A DNA stretch of 64,000 nt, taken from Bacillus chungangensis (GTDB lineage Bacteria > Bacillota > Bacilli > Bacillales > Bacillaceae_C). Below, in pieces: positions 43,815 through 54,776 of the stretch. The notes under the pieces were generated by a model that was given only the letters and a program-made list of their open reading frames with translations, was not told the DNA's origin and did no database searches. Position 1 is the stretch's first letter. Each line of letters begins with the position of its first letter. The position numbers and the translations under genes are program-made. The DNA lies in NCBI RefSeq assembly GCF_030812995.1, contig NZ_JAUSTT010000010.1:87665-151664 (forward strand). The letters are read 5' to 3'.

Positions 43815-45110
43815 TTACTTAGGCTGTACGACTTTTTGAAGGTGATCGAAAAAGTTAGGATAAGAAATTGTAACAGCGTCCGCTCCTTTTAAATAGACAG
43901 GATCCGAACAAGCAAGGGCTGCAATTCCTAGCATCATCCCAATTCGATGATCATGATGGCTTCGAACATGCCCGCCTTTTAAAGCTGCTTTGCCATGAAT
44001 AATCATTCCATCATCTGTTGCTTCAATATGAGCACCTAATGTCTTTAGCTCACGAACAACCGCGTCAATTCGATTTGTTTCCTTTACTTTTAATTCTGCA
44101 GCATCTTTAATGACAGTCGTTCCTTCTGCTTGTGTTGCCAAAAAAGCAATAATAGGAATTTCATCAATTAAGCGTGGAATGATAGCACCGCCAATTTCTA
44201 TGCCCTTTAATGAAGAGGAACGAACGATAATTGTCCCTTGCGGCTCTGAAGCAATTATTTCATCAGGTACTACCTCTACATTTGCTCCCATTTGTCTCAT
44301 AACATCAATTATTCCTGTTCTACGCTCATTTAATCCGACATGAGGCATCACAATCTCACTATTTGGCATAACAGCGGCTGCTGCCATAAAGAAAGCTGCG
44401 GATGAAATATCTCCAGGAACATGTACCGTTGTCCCTTTTAATTGTTGTCCACCCTCTATTAATATCTTTTGGCCATTGACCTCGATCGCACCGCCGAATT
44501 GACGAATCATATGCTCCGTATGATCTCGAGTTGCCTCAGGCTCTATGATCGTTGTTTTACCTTGTGCCTGTAATCCTGCTAATAATAATGCCGACTTAAC
44601 TTGTGCACTTGCAACGGGCAGTTCATATTCTATGCCTTTTAGCAAGCCTCCTCTAATCGAAAGCGGAGTAAACTCTCCATCATTTCGGCCAGCAATATTC
44701 GCTCCCATCTCTCGAAGCGGATTGACAACTCGTCTCATAGGCCGCTTGCTAATCGTTTCATCTCCTATTACCACCGTATGGAAAGAACACCCAGCTAGAT
44801 ATCCCAAGAGCAGGCGAATTAATGTACCTGAGTTTCCAACATCCAACACTTCTTTTGGTTCCTTTAGTCCTTCCCATCCATTACCATAAACAATGATTTC
44901 ATCCGCGGCATCCTCTATTTTTACTCCAAGCTTGCGAAAACAAGCAATCGTGTCTAAGCAGTCATTTCCCTTTAAAAAATTGTGGATGACTGTTTTTCCA
45001 TGTGCGGCCGCTCCAAACATAATGGCACGATGAGAAATGGATTTATCTCCAGGAATAGGAATCGTTCCTTGCAAGGCAGTTTTTACGTTCGATAACAGCT
45101 TTTGTGTCAA
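43815..45110 (-). CDS. aroA: 3-phosphoshikimate 1-carboxyvinyltransferase (EPSP synthase)
   Basis: A 431-residue enzyme (named AroE in B. subtilis) joining shikimate-3-phosphate and PEP. Signatures: [16 protein letters not shown] with the PEP/substrate lysine near 22, [18 protein letters not shown] near 92-109, [16 protein letters not shown], and [17 protein letters not shown] KVKETNRI near 350. Class II-type sequence features ([13 protein letters not shown]) are typical of Bacillus enzymes. The start is TTG 45110, 7 bases after AGAGGGTG. It follows tyrA by 15 bp. Confidence 0.96.
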   Translation of the reverse strand: MTQKLLSNVKTALQGTIPIPGDKSISHRAIMFGAAAHGKTVIHNFLKGNDCLDTIACFRKLGVKIEDAADEIIVYGNGWEGLKEPKEVLDVGNSGTLIRLLLGYLAGCSFHTVVIGDETISKRPMRRVVNPLREMGANIAGRNDGEFTPLSIRGGLLKGIEYELPVASAQVKSALLLAGLQAQGKTTIIEPEATRDHTEHMIRQFGGAIEVNGQKILIEGGQQLKGTTVHVPGDISSAAFFMAAAAVMPNSEIVMPHVGLNERRTGIIDVMRQMGANVEVVPDEIIASEPQGTIIVRSSSLKGIEIGGAIIPRLIDEIPIIAFLATQAEGTTVIKDAAELKVKETNRIDAVVRELKTLGAHIEATDDGMIIHGKAALKGGHVRSHHDHRIGMMLGIAALACSDPVYLKGADAVTISYPNFFDHLQKVVQPK

Positions 45111-45125
45111 AGTAATACACCCTCT

Positions 45126-46235
45126 CTACGGTAAAAATGTTTCATAGTCTGTATTACGATTCAAGCAGTCAATAGCTCTTCTCTGATCGTTTTCATTTTG
45201 AAAACTAATGACTAAAACACCGTATATATCTTCCCGTGTCTCGATAATTTTTATATTGGTAATGCTAATCCTTTCTTCTGCTAAATAGCCTGTGATTTCC
45301 GAAATCACCCCTGGATAGTCAGGTACATCGACATATAAATCATAAAAAGAAGGAATAGCGCCTCTTTTGTGAATTGGAATTTGATCGCGAAATACTTTTG
45401 CTTTTGTAAAATAAGCAGAAATCTCTGCTTCATTTTTCTCTATCAATAGCTGCCGAACTCGTCCCATCTCTTTTTTCCAATGCTCTAAAAGCGATAATAG
45501 TGTCTCTCGGTTATGTAAGAGTATTTCCGTCCACATTTGTGGACTTGAAGATGCGATCCTTGTAATATCTCCAAATCCTCCTGCCGCTAGCCTAGTAACC
45601 AGTGGAAGAGTATGTTCCACATGCTCTACTTGATGAACGAGGGATGCAGCGATAATGTGAGGAAAATGACTAATCACTCCTGTCACTTGATCATGTTCTT
45701 CAGGACTTATCATTAATATTTTTGCTCTTGTACCAGCAAGCCAAACTTTCAGTTTCTCAATCTGCGCCTTTTCTTCTCCTTGAAATGGAGTGAGTAAATA
45801 AAAAGCATTTTCAAATAATAACGTTTTAGCAGCAGCAACACCGCTTTTATGGGAGCCTGCCATTGGATGTCCGCCAATAAATGTGATCCCTTTCTCTTTC
45901 AGCAAAACTGCTTTTTTCATAATCTTCGCTTTCGTACTCCCAGTATCTGTTACAATTACATCTTTTTTTAACGAGAGTTGACAAAGTTGATTAATCATTT
46001 TCTCCGTTTCTTTTACAGGACATGCTAATATGATCACATCTGCTTTTTCAGCAGCGTCTCGAAAAGAAGCAGCTTGCTCATCTATTACACCGAGAGTTTT
46101 TGCTAACTGAAGCTGTTCATTATTAATATCATATCCGATAATGGCTGCATGTGGATGCCTGCTCTTTATAGACAGGGCTAATGAACCTCCGATCAACCCC
46201 ATTCCAACAATAAAAACATTTCCTTGCAAGAGCAA
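45126..46235 (-). CDS. tyrA: Prephenate dehydrogenase with ACT domain
   Basis: A 369-residue enzyme oxidising prephenate to 4-hydroxyphenylpyruvate. NAD-binding glycine loop VFIVGMGLIGGSLALSI near residues 8-24; catalytic region GGHPMAGSHKSGV near 118-130; SHFPHIIAASLVHQ near 185. The C-terminal ACT domain (DVPDYPGVISEITGYLAEERISITNIKIIETRE, about 298-330) is the expected tyrosine-feedback site. The start is TTG 46235 after GAGGAG. It lies between hisC and aroA in the tail of the aromatic supraoperon. Confidence 0.95.
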   Translation of the reverse strand: MLLQGNVFIVGMGLIGGSLALSIKSRHPHAAIIGYDINNEQLQLAKTLGVIDEQAASFRDAAEKADVIILACPVKETEKMINQLCQLSLKKDVIVTDTGSTKAKIMKKAVLLKEKGITFIGGHPMAGSHKSGVAAAKTLLFENAFYLLTPFQGEEKAQIEKLKVWLAGTRAKILMISPEEHDQVTGVISHFPHIIAASLVHQVEHVEHTLPLVTRLAAGGFGDITRIASSSPQMWTEILLHNRETLLSLLEHWKKEMGRVRQLLIEKNEAEISAYFTKAKVFRDQIPIHKRGAIPSFYDLYVDVPDYPGVISEITGYLAEERISITNIKIIETREDIYGVLVISFQNENDQRRAIDCLNRNTDYETFLP

Positions 46236-46405
46236 CCATCTCCTCTTTCTTTATAAAAGTTTTCCTATACGGGAATTTTTGTTATTTTCAAATTCATTTT
46301 TATAAAAGCAATTTACTTCGCAAAAAATGGCGGTCTTTATCCTTTCATAACATTCCATCTGAAATTGAACACTGTGAAGATCTAAATGAATTCAATGAAG
46401 ATTCG

Positions 46406-47497
46406 TTATTTATTTTCCTGTAAAAATCGAGTTATCGCTTCGATTAACCCTGTTATTTGTTCTTCATTCCCTACCGTTATTCGAACACACGTAGGAAAAC
46501 CTAAAGCTGGACCAGAGCGAACAATATAGCCCTGTTTTAATAAATATTGAAAGACCACTTCGCCATCACAGCCAAAATCGATCAAAATAAAATTACCTTG
46601 AGATGGATAATAGCTTAATTGATGTTCATCACAAAATGCATAGAGCCGTTCCATTCCCTCTCGATTTAAGCGCCGGCATTCTGCAACGAAATCCTGATCG
46701 GAAAGTGCAATTGCAGCAGCGCGTTGTCCTAATACATTTGTATTAAATGGCTGCCTTACTGACTCGAGCTTCGTTATAATAGCTTCAGCTGCAATGCCAT
46801 AACCAACACGGAATCCAGCAAGTCCATATATTTTCGAGAAGGTTCTTGTAATCATTAAGTTAGGATAAAGTGCAAGCAATGCGATCGTATCGCCATAATC
46901 ATCTGCTGTTACATATTCACGATATGCTTCATCCAAAACAACGAGTACATCCTTTGGCACCTTTGCTAGAAAGTCTTCCAGCTGTTGTTGTGGAATATAT
47001 GTCCCTGTCGGGTTATTAGGACTACACAACCATACAATTGCTGTATTATCATCGATAGCAGCGAGCATTCCTTCAAGGTCATGTGCTCCGTCTACAATAG
47101 GAACTTCTCTAATTTCTGCACCATCTAAGATTGCATTATGTTTATATTGCGGGAATGTTCTTTCCGCCATGACGGTATTTTTATTCTCTTCTAACAAGGA
47201 CCTGGAAATAATTTCAATTACTTCATCCGTTCCATTTCCAAAAATAAGCTGCTTACTATCTACCTGTAAAAAAGAGGCCAAAGCTTGACGAAAGTCTGCA
47301 GCATAGCCATCAGGATAAATAGCATAATTAAACATTATATTAGCTAATGCCTCTCGTACTTTTGGTGATTGTCCATACGGATTTTCATTAGAAGCAAGCT
47401 TAACGATTTGTTCGAGCCCTAATTCTTTTCTAACCTCTTCAATTGATTTTCCTGGTTGGTAAGGTTTTAATGGTAGTACTTGTTCTTTCCATTTCAC
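46406..47497 (-). CDS. hisC: Histidinol-phosphate / aromatic aminotransferase
   Basis: A 363-residue class I/II PLP aminotransferase. Features: KLASNENPYGQSP near 33, LIFGNGTDEVIEI, SPNNPTGTYIP near 160, VLDEAYREY near 187, and PLP lysine in RTFSKIYGLAGFRVGYG near 220. In Bacillus HisC serves both histidine synthesis and, as here in an aromatic cluster, transamination in tyrosine/phenylalanine synthesis. The start is GTG 47497 with GAGGTGA upstream. The trp genes that precede hisC in B. subtilis are missing; a mobile repeat lies directly upstream. Confidence 0.95.
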   Translation of the reverse strand: MKWKEQVLPLKPYQPGKSIEEVRKELGLEQIVKLASNENPYGQSPKVREALANIMFNYAIYPDGYAADFRQALASFLQVDSKQLIFGNGTDEVIEIISRSLLEENKNTVMAERTFPQYKHNAILDGAEIREVPIVDGAHDLEGMLAAIDDNTAIVWLCSPNNPTGTYIPQQQLEDFLAKVPKDVLVVLDEAYREYVTADDYGDTIALLALYPNLMITRTFSKIYGLAGFRVGYGIAAEAIITKLESVRQPFNTNVLGQRAAAIALSDQDFVAECRRLNREGMERLYAFCDEHQLSYYPSQGNFILIDFGCDGEVVFQYLLKQGYIVRSGPALGFPTCVRITVGNEEQITGLIEAITRFLQENK

Positions 47498-47536
47498 AAT
47501 TATTCACCTCAATTTCCTTTTTTGCGCTGTTTTTTT

Positions 47537-47875
47537 ATAAAGTGAAACTTCCATGAGTGGGGGTTTTCTCTCATCCCCTACTCATGGGAAGTAGAACAAA
47601 GGCTAAGGTCGCAACGTCCTCGAAAAGGAAACCCGCTTTTCTTCGTGCGATGTATCGCTGCCGAAGCTTTCCTTGTCCTGTTGCAACGCCTTTGTGACCG
47701 ACATCCTCGAAAAAGAAGCGCACTTTTTCTTCGTGCGATGTTGATTCAAGAAGTTTTCCTTATCCTGTCGGCCCGAACCAATCGGACATTTGACTTTCAG
47801 TTATCCCCCACCTAGCACTTCTGATTCCTCTCACTATTGAGGTGGGGTCTTACTGCCAGTTAGATGTGGGATAAA
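47537..47875 (-). mobile_element. Dispersed element copy 6, two-module form, in the place of the trp operon
   Basis: A 339-bp copy bounded by ATAAA at 47537 and 47871. It carries both versions of the central module: CCTCGAAAAGGAAACCCGC with CGATGTATCGCTGCCGAAGC, and CATCCTCGAAAAAGAAGCGC with TTCGTGCGATGTTGATTCAA. Then come CCCGAACCAATCGGACATTT, GACTTTCAGTTATCCCCC and CAGTTAGATGTGGGATAAA. The junction CGTTGCAACAGGACAAGG is shared with copy 4, so these two form one subfamily. It sits 40 bp upstream of hisC. Confidence 0.88.
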
Positions 47876-47912
47876 GTGAAATTCCTATCAGTGGAAGCTT
47901 CTTTTATCCTGC
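47871..47912 (-). mobile_element. Stub of a second element fused to copy 6
   Basis: The ATAAA closing copy 6 is also the start of ATAAAGTGAAATTCCTATCA-GTGGAAG, a second right-end sequence of the same family that breaks off after about 40 bp. The remaining stretch to 47989 holds only an inverted repeat (GCCTTCAAG 47911-47919 / CTTGAAGGC 47975-47983). Confidence 0.65.
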
Positions 47913-47989
47913 CTTCAAGCCAAGACGCAAATTTCTTAAAACTAAACCACTTGGCACAAAATGAAAACTAAAGACTTGAAGGCAACATG

Positions 47990-48355
47990 TTATTTTATAC
48001 TTAAATCAGGGCGTAATGAAATAGCTCCCCGCAAGTAAACATGTTGAATATCAGCTTGGCTCGTCTCTGTCTGAACATGCATCATGATTCTAATACAATG
48101 AGGCAAACTCCCCTTAACTGGAATTTCCTGCATACACATAACCGGAACATATGTCCAATTTGGGAACATCCTTAAAGCTTTAGCTGGAAAAGCTGCGTCA
48201 AGCCCTGGTGTTAATGAAATAAAAACAGAAACAACATTATCAGGACTAATATTATTTTTTTCAATCAATACACCTATTAGTTCTTCTGACGCCTTTAAAA
48301 TTTCTTGTTCATCATTATCAGTGACCGTTGTAGCCCCTCGTATTCCTCGAATCAT
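47990..48355 (-). CDS. aroH: Chorismate mutase AroH
   Basis: A 121-residue monofunctional AroH-type mutase converting chorismate to prephenate. Family features: MIRGIRGATTVTDNDEQEIL with the active-site arginine near 7, SVFISLTPGLDAAFPAKALR, VPVMCMQEIPVKGSLPHCIRIMMHV (Glu and Arg of the trimeric active site near 78-90) and HVYLRGAISLRPDL. ATG 48355 is used; GGGGAG lies 6 bases upstream. In B. subtilis it is followed by trpE; here it is last before the repeat. Confidence 0.95.
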   Translation of the reverse strand: MIRGIRGATTVTDNDEQEILKASEELIGVLIEKNNISPDNVVSVFISLTPGLDAAFPAKALRMFPNWTYVPVMCMQEIPVKGSLPHCIRIMMHVQTETSQADIQHVYLRGAISLRPDLSIK

Positions 48356-48606
48356 TGTCATCTCCCCTTTTGTTATATCTCGTTTAGTATGCTTTCAAAA
48401 AGGAGAAAAAAAGCAAAGAATTTCAAGAAACGAACAGTCTCAACACGGAGAGACTAAGAAAAAAAAGAAATGCTCCTCTATTTTTCTCTCACTTTTTGAA
48501 AAATGTATTACTCCATGACGCCTGGCTATTTTTCTTAGCTGTCTTTCCCGTTCTTAAACGGGGAACACCTGCTGAAAGCATGAATCAGGACAGTGAAAGA
48601 GAGTAC

Positions 48607-49698
48607 TTATTGGCAGTCTGTTCTGGATATGTTATGGAACGCTGCTTTTAAAAGGGGCTCCTCAACTTCTACCAATATCGGATGGCCAATATTGGTCAAG
48701 AGAACAAATTGAGGCTTCTGCGAAACGGATTTTTTATCCCTTTTCATCACCTCAATAATCTCATCAAATACAATCGAAGAAGGAATTTTCCAGTCATAGC
48801 CAAGTTTTTCGATCCATTGAATAAAGTTATTTAATGGAAAGGATAATTGACATTGTTTCATACTTAGATATAAAGCGAAAATCATCCCGGTCATCACTGC
48901 TTCTCCATGGGTAGTTTTTCCATAGCCTAAATATGTTTCAAGTGCATGTCCAAGTGTATGTCCAAAATTTAAATACGCTCGAATGCCATTCTCTTTCTCA
49001 TCTTGGCTAACAATGTCGCGTTTAATTTCGATTCCTCTCTTTAAAATCATCGTGAGTTTTTCGCCGCTAAGCTGCTCAAAAGAGGTAATCTGGTTCATTA
49101 AATTTTCCAAAAACTCTTCATCAGCAATGAATGCATGCTTTACTACTTCTGCAAAACCTGATCGGATTTCTCGTTCCGGCAATGTAGACAAAAAGCTTGT
49201 ATCATACAAAACAGCTTCAGGTTGGTAAAAAGCTCCAACCATATTTTTCCCAAGTGGATGGTTTATCGCCACTTTGCCTCCAACAGCACTATCATGAGCT
49301 AAAATGGTTGTTGGAATTTGTATAAATGGCACCCCACGCATAAATGTTGCTGCAACAAAACCAGCAAGATCACCGACCACTCCGCCGCCAAAGGCCAAAA
49401 CACAAGATTTGCGATCCAATCCATTTTGCAAAGCAAAAGTCATGCATTTCTCATAAATAGCAAATGTCTTTGCTTGCTCACTAGCTGGAACTGCATACAC
49501 AAGCACCTCTAAGCTTGCAGGCAATGCTTGTTTTAATTGTTCTATATGCAGACTTAGAACTGTTTCATCTGTTATAACCATGAGCTTCGAATAATGATTA
49601 AACATGTGACGTAAATCTTGGTCGACTTGCTGGATTGCGCCAGCTCCTACATAAACATGATATTGTTTTGATAATGTATTAATTTTTATTTTTTCCAT
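48607..49698 (-). CDS. aroB: 3-dehydroquinate synthase
   Basis: A 363-residue NAD- and zinc-dependent enzyme cyclising DAHP. Features: YHVYVGAGAIQQV, FALQNGLDRKSCVLAFGGGVVGDLAGFVAATFMRGVPF near 83-118 with the NAD-binding GGGVVGD, PTTILAHDSAVGGKVAINHPLGKNMVGAFYQP near 122-153, and zinc ligands in RSGFAEVVKHAFI and LNFGHTLGHALET...YGKTTHGEAV. The frame extends 12 codons upstream, but ATG 49698 gives the family start and begins 1 base after aroC. AGGGAAG is upstream. 250 bp without a gene separate it from aroH. Confidence 0.95.
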   Translation of the reverse strand: MEKIKINTLSKQYHVYVGAGAIQQVDQDLRHMFNHYSKLMVITDETVLSLHIEQLKQALPASLEVLVYAVPASEQAKTFAIYEKCMTFALQNGLDRKSCVLAFGGGVVGDLAGFVAATFMRGVPFIQIPTTILAHDSAVGGKVAINHPLGKNMVGAFYQPEAVLYDTSFLSTLPEREIRSGFAEVVKHAFIADEEFLENLMNQITSFEQLSGEKLTMILKRGIEIKRDIVSQDEKENGIRAYLNFGHTLGHALETYLGYGKTTHGEAVMTGMIFALYLSMKQCQLSFPLNNFIQWIEKLGYDWKIPSSIVFDEIIEVMKRDKKSVSQKPQFVLLTNIGHPILVEVEEPLLKAAFHNISRTDCQ

Positions 49699-49699
49699 C

Positions 49700-50872
49700 T
49701 TAAAACTTCCCTGCATATTCGCGATATTCATCAATAGTTGCTTTTAGCGTTTCTAAGCGGTCACTGTAGAACTGTTCGACGATTGCAGCAGCTAGTTCCC
49801 AAGCTACTGCTGCCTCCGCAACAACACTAGCAGCTGGTACAGCACAGCTATCTGACCTTTCGATACTTGCAGTAAACGCTTCTTTAGAATCTATATCCAC
49901 ACTCTTTAATGGTTTATACAAAGTAGGGATTGGCTTCATGACACCACGGATGATGATTGGCATGCCGTTTGACATTCCTCCCTCTAATCCACCTAAACGA
50001 TTCGTACTGCGTTCGTATCCGTTATCTTTATTCCAAACAATTTCATCATGTACTTCACTGCCTGGTTTTCGTGCCATTTCAAAGCCTAAACCAAATTCGA
50101 CTCCTTTAAATGCATTAATACTAACGATTGCCCGTGCAAGCTTCGCATCTAATTTGCGATCATAATGGACATAGCTTCCTACTCCTGGCGGCATTCCTTC
50201 TACAATAACTTCTACAATCCCACCAATAGAGTCGCCATTTTTCTTTGCAAGATCGATCGCGTCCATCATTTTTTGTCCTGCTTCATCATCCAAACATCTG
50301 ACAGGCGACTGTTCTGTTATTTGCTGTATTTCTTTAATGGATGGATAGGTATCGACTTTTGATTGCACGCCACCGATTTCAGTAACATGGCCTGCAATTT
50401 CAATTCCCAATAATTTAAGCAGTTTTTTGGCAACAGCTCCTGCAGCCACTCTAACTGTTGTTTCTCTTGCGGAAGAACGCTCAAGCACATTCCTCATATC
50501 GCGATGCCCATATTTCATGCCCCCGATTAAATCTGCATGACCTGGACGAGGACGAGTGACCTTCCTTTTTATCTCTTCCTCTGCTTCTTCGGCAATTGGT
50601 TCGATTCCCATAATTTTTGTCCAATGTTTCCAGTCGTTATTTACAACTGCAAGTGTAACCGGTGATCCAAGTGTATATCCATGTCGAACACCGCTTAATA
50701 TGTTGGCCTGATCTTTCTCAATTTGCATTCTTCGGCCCCGGCCATGGCCTTTTTGTCGTCTAGCAAGCTCGATATTTATATCCTCAGCTATTAATGGCAT
50801 TCCAGCTGGCAAACCCTCAATAATGGTCGTTAGTTGTGGGCCATGCGACTCTCCTGCTGTTAAGTATCTCAT
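49700..50872 (-). CDS. aroC: Chorismate synthase
   Basis: A 390-residue FMN-dependent enzyme (AroF in B. subtilis) converting EPSP to chorismate. Signatures: [66 protein letters not shown] and [12 protein letters not shown] near 288-299, [16 protein letters not shown] near 338. GGGGGAGG gives a very strong ribosome site. First gene of the aroC-aroB-aroH group; cheR lies upstream. Confidence 0.96.
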   Translation of the reverse strand: MRYLTAGESHGPQLTTIIEGLPAGMPLIAEDINIELARRQKGHGRGRRMQIEKDQANILSGVRHGYTLGSPVTLAVVNNDWKHWTKIMGIEPIAEEAEEEIKRKVTRPRPGHADLIGGMKYGHRDMRNVLERSSARETTVRVAAGAVAKKLLKLLGIEIAGHVTEIGGVQSKVDTYPSIKEIQQITEQSPVRCLDDEAGQKMMDAIDLAKKNGDSIGGIVEVIVEGMPPGVGSYVHYDRKLDAKLARAIVSINAFKGVEFGLGFEMARKPGSEVHDEIVWNKDNGYERSTNRLGGLEGGMSNGMPIIIRGVMKPIPTLYKPLKSVDIDSKEAFTASIERSDSCAVPAASVVAEAAVAWELAAAIVEQFYSDRLETLKATIDEYREYAGKF

Positions 50873-50911
50873 TTTGCCTCCCCCTTCAGTACTTTAAAGG
50901 ATTTATGTAAC

Positions 50912-50920
50912 ACTATAACA
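50912..50920 (-). promoter_or_regulatory. Candidate extended -10 promoter for aroC
   Basis: On the minus strand TGTTATAGT, a TGn-extended -10 (TATAGT), about 40 bp before aroC. No good -35 is present. No array of GAG/TAG triplets that would suggest TRAP binding was seen. Confidence 0.4.
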
Positions 50921-51041
50921 TAATTTCTTTTTTGGTTCATCGTTTATCTGACAAAAAAATCTTTTCTCTTCTAATTTTCATTAGTATGGAAAAGAGAAAG
51001 AAACCAGGTTAACAACTTAAGCGGTCCCTTTCTCCATTTTT

Positions 51042-52053
<1,012 letters not shown>

Positions 52054-52123
52054 TAGTGAAAAAACTTACTCAAATCAATTACAAAAAAATTCTCGGAAAA
52101 AAGTGTATTTGCTTCTTTGAGGG

Positions 52124-52395
52124 ATGACAGAAATCCTTCTCCATTTGGACTCACAATTTATATATATTAAGTATAACGAAAGTAGGAAAAGAATGCTTGA
52201 AAAAAATGATCAAATAGACCCAATGAGAGGATTTTTAATGATGATGAGGGTATTTCACAAAGAAGGAACATCTAAGCTAATTCTCAAGCTTTTCGATTTG
52301 GCGAAATAGACGAAAAAGTGCTTCTCAACCGAGAAGAGGTAGCCTTATTAATTTCAATATGGAAAGCGCTTAAATTTGGATATAGCAACTTATAA
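52124..52395 (+). other. Possible frameshifted small ORF remnant
   Basis: A 61-codon frame (MTEILLHLDSQFIYIKYNES...) ends at 52309, and an overlapping +2 frame continues with protein-like sequence FRFGEIDEKVLLNREEVALL, ISIWKALKFGYSNL, to a TAA at 52395. A single frameshift would join them. The ATG has GAGGG immediately adjacent, a poor ribosome site. No homologue recognised; chance is quite possible. The rest of 52054-52470 shows no gene. Confidence 0.25.
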
Positions 52396-52470
52396 GTTTT
52401 CCTTCTAAATATGAATGATGGAATCCATACCCCCGCTTCCTGCTCTCTTTGTTATGGTTTGGATAAATAT

Positions 52471-52525
52471 ACGTGCGCCCATGCTGGGCGCACGTAAAAA
52501 AATGTCTGCATTTGCAGACATTTTT
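52471..52525 (-). terminator. Tandem hairpins terminating ndk
   Basis: Right after the ndk stop the minus strand forms AAAAATGTCTGC / GCAGACATTTTT (52525-52498) with a T run. A second GC-rich hairpin ACGTGCGCCC / GGGCGCACGT (52495-52471) follows at once. The first is a standard rho-independent terminator; the second may be a backup or RNA stabiliser. Confidence 0.85.
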
Positions 52526-52526
52526 C

Positions 52527-52973
52527 TTAATAAATCCATTGATTGTTTAATTTTGAATAATCAACAAGTTCGTCGGTTTTAAAGAACAGCCCAATTTCTC
52601 TTTCAGCGCTTTCTAGTGAATCTGAACCGTGGATAATATTTTTTCCAACTGTCACTCCAAAATCCCCTCTTACTGTGCCAGTTGCAGCATCTTTCGGGTT
52701 TGTTGCCCCCATCATTTGACGAGCAGTACTAATCACGTTTTCACCTTGCCAAACCATCGCAAAAACAGGGCCAGATGTAATGAAATCAACTAGTTCTCCA
52801 AAGAAAGGACGTTCTTTATGTTCTGCATAATGCTTTTCAGCTAGTGCAGTTGGAATCGCCATCAATTTTGCTCCGACGAGCTGAAAACCTTTTTTTTCAA
52901 AACGGGAGACAATCTCTCCAATTAATTCTCTTTGTACGCCATCTGGCTTTACCATCAAAAAAGTTTTCTCCAT
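52527..52973 (-). CDS. ndk: Nucleoside diphosphate kinase
   Basis: A 148-residue enzyme transferring gamma-phosphate between NTPs and NDPs. Signatures: [48 protein letters not shown] and the active-site histidine in [22 protein letters not shown] near 114-135. ATG 52973 is used rather than TTG 52979; AGGAG is 9 bases upstream. It stands alone with its own terminator. Confidence 0.96.
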   Translation of the reverse strand: MEKTFLMVKPDGVQRELIGEIVSRFEKKGFQLVGAKLMAIPTALAEKHYAEHKERPFFGELVDFITSGPVFAMVWQGENVISTARQMMGATNPKDAATGTVRGDFGVTVGKNIIHGSDSLESAEREIGLFFKTDELVDYSKLNNQWIY

Positions 52974-53083
52974 TTTCAACCACTCCTACTATATCTATCT
53001 AAAGTTTGCCATTAATCCACCGAGAATATTACCACTTATTTTAATATTTGGCAATGAATATCATACTGCTCTTTTTTAGAATG

Positions 53084-54046
53084 CTAGTATTTACGTTTCC
53101 CGATATAATTTGCAATATCAATAAGTGACTTTTTTTCTCGCCTGTCTGGTAAAGTTTGTAAAGCAAGCAATGCTTTCTGTAAATATCGTTGACTTATTTG
53201 ATGGGATTTTTCAATGGCTCCCGTTTCTTTAATCAACTTAATAATATGAGTCATTTCTTCTTTTGTTGTTTTTTCATGCACCTGTTCGATTACACATTTA
53301 ACAGCAGGAGTTCTCATCGCAAATAAAGCGGGCAATGTGATATTTCCTTGCAATAAGTCATCGCCAGCCGGCTTTCCCAACTCTTTTTCTGTCGATGTAA
53401 AATCAAGAATATCGTCCGTAATTTGATAAGATAGACCAACATAATAACCGAATTCAAATAATTTTTTATGTATGTTTGCGCTTGCCCCTGCTGCGATTGC
53501 CCCGAGTTGACAGCTTACGGCAATTAATAACGCTGTTTTCCTTTTTATTCTTCGCAAATAATCACGATAATGTTGATCGAATCGATACTTATCTTTAATT
53601 TGTTCAATTTCTCCAATACAAACCTCTACAATCGTACTAGATAAAATCTTGTGTGCTGTTGGATTCTCAATTTTTGTTATATATTCTAAAGAACGAGCAA
53701 AAATATAGTCTCCTGCATACATCGCTATTTTGTTGTCCCATTTCGCCTTAATTGTTGGTTGGCCGCGGCGAAGCTCGGAATCATCAATAACATCATCGTG
53801 TACTAAAGAAGCCATATGAATGAGTTCTAATGCCACCGCAACTTGTTTGATTACTTGAATATTATAGTCGCCAAATTTAGCGGCTAAGAGGACAAAAACT
53901 GGACGAATTCTTTTTCCCCCAGCTTGAAGTAAATGCTGCGACGCTTCTTCCAATAGCCTTGATTCCGATTCAGTAGCTGCTTTTAATTCCTTTTCTATTA
54001 AATCAATATCCGCCTTTAAATACGAATACATTCTTTTTAGTTTCAT
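53084..54046 (-). CDS. hepT: Heptaprenyl diphosphate synthase component II
   Basis: A 320-residue trans-prenyltransferase, the catalytic large subunit that makes the C35 tail of menaquinone-7. First aspartate-rich motif LVHDDVIDDSELRRG near 80-95, QAGGKRIRPVFVLLAA near 42-57, second motif YQITDDILDFTSTEKELGKPAGDD near 205-228. It needs the HepS subunit, encoded two genes upstream with menG between: hepS-menG-hepT. ATG 54046 has GGGTGG 8 bases upstream; earlier in-frame starts are too close to it. Confidence 0.94.
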   Translation of the reverse strand: MKLKRMYSYLKADIDLIEKELKAATESESRLLEEASQHLLQAGGKRIRPVFVLLAAKFGDYNIQVIKQVAVALELIHMASLVHDDVIDDSELRRGQPTIKAKWDNKIAMYAGDYIFARSLEYITKIENPTAHKILSSTIVEVCIGEIEQIKDKYRFDQHYRDYLRRIKRKTALLIAVSCQLGAIAAGASANIHKKLFEFGYYVGLSYQITDDILDFTSTEKELGKPAGDDLLQGNITLPALFAMRTPAVKCVIEQVHEKTTKEEMTHIIKLIKETGAIEKSHQISQRYLQKALLALQTLPDRREKKSLIDIANYIGKRKY

Positions 54047-54063
54047 CATCATATCCACCCAGC

Positions 54064-54774
54064 CTAGTGTTGTTTCTTCTTCATCCCAATATGTGTGGCC
54101 GCAGCACCACCACTATACGATTTGTAGCGAACTTGCTGAAATCCAACGGCTTCAAACATGCCAGCCAACTCTTTCATGTCTGGGAATTCGCGTGCAGATT
54201 CTTGCAGCCATGAATATTCATTATAGCTTTTAGCAAAGAGCTTCCCAAAAATCGGCATAATAAAACGAAAATAAAAATAAAAAAGCTGGCGATATCCTAT
54301 TAAAGTTGGTTGAGATGTTTCTAAACAAACAGCCATCCCCCCCGGTTTTAATACACGGTGCATTTCTTTTAGCACATGCATATAATCAGGCACATTTCGA
54401 AGTCCAAAACCGATCGTTACATAATCGAAGGTATTATCGTCAAAAGGTATATCCATGGCATTTCCTTGGATTAATTCTACTTGCTGCAGCCCTAATTGGT
54501 GCACCTTTTGTTTTCCCACCTCAAGCATGTTGCTGCTAAAATCGAGTCCAATTACTTTGCCTTCAGCGCCGACAGTTTCAGCTAAAGCAATCGTCCAATC
54601 AGCTGTCCCGCAACAGACATCTAAAGCAGATGCCCCCTCTTTAACAGACATCCTGTTCATCGTATCTTTTCGCCATTTTATATGTTGTTGAAAGCTGATG
54701 ACAGCGTTCATCTTATCGTAATCAGTTGAAATCTTTTCAAATACGTTATGTACACGTTCCTCTTTCGATGGCAT
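54064..54774 (-). CDS. menG: Demethylmenaquinone methyltransferase
   Basis: A 236-residue SAM methyltransferase (UbiE/MenG) performing the last step of menaquinone synthesis. Motifs: [38 protein letters not shown] near 48-64, [17 protein letters not shown] [18 protein letters not shown] near 112-129, [16 protein letters not shown]. It ends next to hepT and begins 2 bp after hepS, so the three are cotranscribed. Confidence 0.96.
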   Translation of the reverse strand: MPSKEERVHNVFEKISTDYDKMNAVISFQQHIKWRKDTMNRMSVKEGASALDVCCGTADWTIALAETVGAEGKVIGLDFSSNMLEVGKQKVHQLGLQQVELIQGNAMDIPFDDNTFDYVTIGFGLRNVPDYMHVLKEMHRVLKPGGMAVCLETSQPTLIGYRQLFYFYFRFIMPIFGKLFAKSYNEYSWLQESAREFPDMKELAGMFEAVGFQQVRYKSYSGGAAATHIGMKKKQH

Positions 54775-54776
54775 AT

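Noticed and set aside
50873..51041. TRAP-binding leader before aroC
   Set aside because: No series of GAG/TAG triplets at 2-3 nt spacing was seen.
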